The notes below the pieces were generated by a model, which saw nothing but the letters and a program-made list of their open reading frames with translations, was not told where the DNA came from and did no database searches. This document shows, one piece after another, positions 62,083 to 64,000 of a DNA stretch of 64,000 bases. The stretch lies in the NCBI RefSeq assembly GCF_020026305.1, contig NZ_CP075691.1, forward strand, positions 3,224,001-3,288,000, in the 5' to 3' direction. Positions within the stretch are counted from its first letter, which is position 1, and each line of letters starts with the position of its first letter. The translations under genes and the position numbers were made by a program. The stretch is from Streptomyces sp. 135 (GTDB lineage Bacteria > Actinomycetota > Actinomycetes > Streptomycetales > Streptomycetaceae).

Positions 62083-64000
62083 GCCTGGCCTCCGTCCTCG
62101 TACGCGGTCTGGTGGACGCCACCGGCGCCCGGTGGTGCCTGATGCGGGATGCGGGCCTCTTCGGCCCGCTCGTCCTGCGCGGCGGCCGTGTCGGCGGCGG
62201 CGGACGCCTGCCGCTCGGCGACCACCTCGCGCACGGCGTCGAGCACGCCCCGGTAGCCCGAGCAGCGGCACAGATTGCCGCACAGCGCGCGGCGGGTCTC
62301 CAGCTCGCTGGGGGCGGGGTTGCCCTCCAGGAGGTCGTGCACGGTCATGGCCATGCCCGGCACGCAGAAGCCGCACTGCACGGCGCCGCACGCGGCGAGC
62401 GCACGCTGCACGTCGGAGGGCTGCCCGTCGGTGGCCAGGCCCTCGACGGTGCGGATCTCGCTGCCCGCGGTGGTGGCGGCGGGCACCAGGCAGGAGGCGA
62501 CGAGGCGGCCGTCCACCTGGACGTTGCACGCCCCGCACTCACCTTGCGAGCAGCCGTCCTTGGCGCCCGCGAGGCCGAGCCGCTCCCGCAGGACGTAGAG
62601 CAGGGACTCACCGATCCAGGCGTCCGTGACGGGGCGGTCGGTGCCGTTCACGCGCAGGACGTAGGAGCCGAGGGGGTGGTCGTCGTGGAGGGGGTTGGGC
62701 GCGATGACGGGGGCGTCGTCGGTCGCCTCTGCCGTCTCGGTCGCGTCTGCCGCCCCTGCCGTCTCGGTCGTCTCTGCCGTCGCCTTCTCCGCCGCCTGCG
62801 TCTCACCGGACTCGACGGGCTCACCGGACTCGTCGGGCTCGGCGGCCGTGTCGAGCGCCTCGTCCGTCGTGTCGGGCAGGGCCGGCGCGTCCGGCCCGTC
62901 CGCGGGCTCCACGGCAGCTTCGGGCGCCGCTTCCGGCACCGCTTCGGCGTCGGTCTCCGGGGCGGCCTCGGCCACGTCGACCTGCTCGGCGGCCTCGAAC
63001 TCGTCCGTCGGCTCCGAGGACTCCAGGACCTCCGCGATCTCGGCGGCCTCCGCGGCCTCCTGGGCGGCCTCGACGGCGTCCTGCGCGGCTTCGACGGCCT
63101 CCGCCGCGTGAGCGGCCTGCGCGGCCTGCGCCGCCCGCGCCGCCTCGGCCCCCGACTGCCCGGCGGGCGGCACGCTGACCGCCCGCAGCAGCGTCGTCTG
63201 CTCGAACCGGCTCTCCTGCGGCTCCTGCCGAGGTGCCTCGGCGTGGGCCTGCTCCCTGGCTTCCTGGAACTCCGGCGCTTCCTGGAGCTGGTGCGCGGCC
63301 TCCTGGGGCTGTGCGCCCCAGGGCGCACCGGTCCCCGCGCCCGTCGCCCACGGCGCGGGCGCGCCGCCCGGCAGGGTCGCGGGCGGCATGCCGCTTCCGG
63401 CCCAGGCGTCGTGCTGCGTCCGCGCGGGGTAGGCCAACTCGCCGGCCTGCGAGGACGCCGTGTACTCGCCCGACTCGTCCGGCAGATCACCGCCGGCGAC
63501 GGGAATCGACCACTGCCCGGTGATGTCGGAGGAGGGCGCGGCGACGCCCTGCCCGTACTGCTGCCCGTAGCCCTGACTGTGGTCCTGGCCGTGGTCCTGA
63601 CCGTGCGCGTGGCCCTGGTCGTACCCGGGCTCGTACTCCTGCTGCTCGTAGCCCTGAGCCTGCTGCTCGTACTCCTGCCCGTACGCCTGCCGCTCCGCCG
63701 CGTCGCCGTCGGTGAAGCTCCACTGTCCGGTCGCCCGGGGGTCGTAGCCGTGGTGCTGGTCCTGCTGGTGGGGCTGCTGTTCGGCGTGGGGCCGCTGCGC
63801 CGTGCCCGCGTCGGGCCAGCCCACCGTCTGGTGCCCGCCGCCCGCCGCGCCCGTCACCTCGGGCGGCATGACCCAGGTGCCGGTCGCCGCCGGGTCGGTG
63901 GCGTCCGACGTGGTCGGGGTGACCGTTATCTGCGGCGGCACATAGCCGTGGCCCGGCGCGGCGAGCGGGGTGTCGAGCATGCCCTCGGGGAGCTGCACGA
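62079..64000 (-). CDS. 2Fe-2S subunit of the same enzyme, long N-terminal extension (partial)
   Basis: At least 639 residues are visible, cut by the window end. The C-terminal 200 residues are a normal two-cluster 2Fe-2S subunit: CSQGECGACNVQVDGRLVASC, then CGFCVPGM and CGNLCRCSGY. Before it lie about 435 residues of low complexity. There is a Gln/Tyr/Gly/His-rich part (visible residues about 80-150), three TG-x-W motifs (near 40, 91 and 161), and a long Glu/Ala-rich helix-like part (about 285-420). Typical family members are about 160-200 residues. The true start may be outside the window. Confidence 0.88.
   Translation of the reverse strand, partial: VQLPEGMLDTPLAAPGHGYVPPQITVTPTTSDATDPAATGTWVMPPEVTGAAGGGHQTVGWPDAGTAQRPHAEQQPHQQDQHHGYDPRATGQWSFTDGDAAERQAYGQEYEQQAQGYEQQEYEPGYDQGHAHGQDHGQDHSQGYGQQYGQGVAAPSSDITGQWSIPVAGGDLPDESGEYTASSQAGELAYPARTQHDAWAGSGMPPATLPGGAPAPWATGAGTGAPWGAQPQEAAHQLQEAPEFQEAREQAHAEAPRQEPQESRFEQTTLLRAVSVPPAGQSGAEAARAAQAAQAAHAAEAVEAAQDAVEAAQEAAEAAEIAEVLESSEPTDEFEAAEQVDVAEAAPETDAEAVPEAAPEAAVEPADGPDAPALPDTTDEALDTAAEPDESGEPVESGETQAAEKATAETTETAGAADATETAEATDDAPVIAPNPLHDDHPLGSYVLRVNGTDRPVTDAWIGESLLYVLRERLGLAGAKDGCSQGECGACNVQVDGRLVASCLVPAATTAGSEIRTVEGLATDGQPSDVQRALAACGAVQCGFCVPGMAMTVHDLLEGNPAPSELETRRALCGNLCRCSGYRGVLDAVREVVAERQASAAADTAAAQDERAEEARIPHQAPPGAGGVHQTAYEDGGQA

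Overview
The window is chromosomal DNA from a Streptomyces species or a very close actinomycete. G+C is very high, genes are tightly packed on both strands, and GTG starts and 4-base stop/start overlaps are common. Lineage markers include an SsgA-like sporulation protein, DasR operators (dre sites) beside GlcNAc phosphotransferase genes, an XRE/DUF397/HATPase triplet, and two short interspersed sequences I recognise from Streptomyces intergenic regions. From memory, the order rph, nagF, nagE1, nagE2, cysM, cysO, pncB, ssgG, hppD, hpdA, hpdR follows the S. coelicolor core chromosome. I see no insertion sequence, prophage or CRISPR array.

Region 1 (1-13 kb): DUF445 membrane protein, SGNH esterase, a four-gene ABC-2 exporter/DUF1707 operon, a bifunctional penicillin-binding protein, a guanidinium exporter under a guanidine-III riboswitch, a GroES-like protein, a DUF3618 protein, peroxiredoxin Bcp and a ProP-type osmolyte symporter. 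An HNH endonuclease remnant follows, and directly after it comes a well-formed but atypical tRNA: class I shape with anticodon UAG.

Region 2 (13-25 kb): RdgB, a lipoprotein, RNase PH and the GlcNAc PTS genes with three dre sites. Then a metallo-beta-lactamase-fold hydrolase, a membrane-anchored PemK/MazF-like protein, and the CysM-CysO-Mec cysteine route preceded by a cysteine-type leader peptide. A btuF-btuC-btuD cobalamin importer under a compact cobalamin riboswitch lies between mec and the leader/cysO/cysM genes.

Region 3 (25-41 kb): CycA-type permease, DUF2017-ClpS, divergent NAD salvage genes pncB-pncA, a secreted M6 metalloprotease and two RDD proteins, one with a double frame switch. 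Then ssgG, a GlcD-type oxidase, a TPR protein whose frame never stops before queD, a MarR regulator and quercetinase QueD.

Region 4 (41-57 kb): alpha/beta hydrolase, tyrosine catabolism (hppD with its likely regulators hpdA and hpdR), an OpuC-type osmoprotectant ABC operon, an ArsR-type regulator preceded by five 14-bp tandem repeats, a Lon-like protease, a helicase, an MFS exporter, the XRE/DUF397/HATPase set, and a MerR-controlled imine-reductase-like oxidoreductase.

Region 5 (57-64 kb): DinB protein, helix-turn-helix protein, Uma2 nuclease, tRNA-Cys, a small kinase-like ATPase, and two subunits of a xanthine-dehydrogenase-family enzyme. The iron-sulfur subunit carries a very long low-complexity N-terminus and runs off the window end.

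Recurring themes are osmoprotection (ProP, OpuC), sulfur and cobalamin supply, and ligand-sensing leaders: two riboswitches and one attenuator-type peptide.
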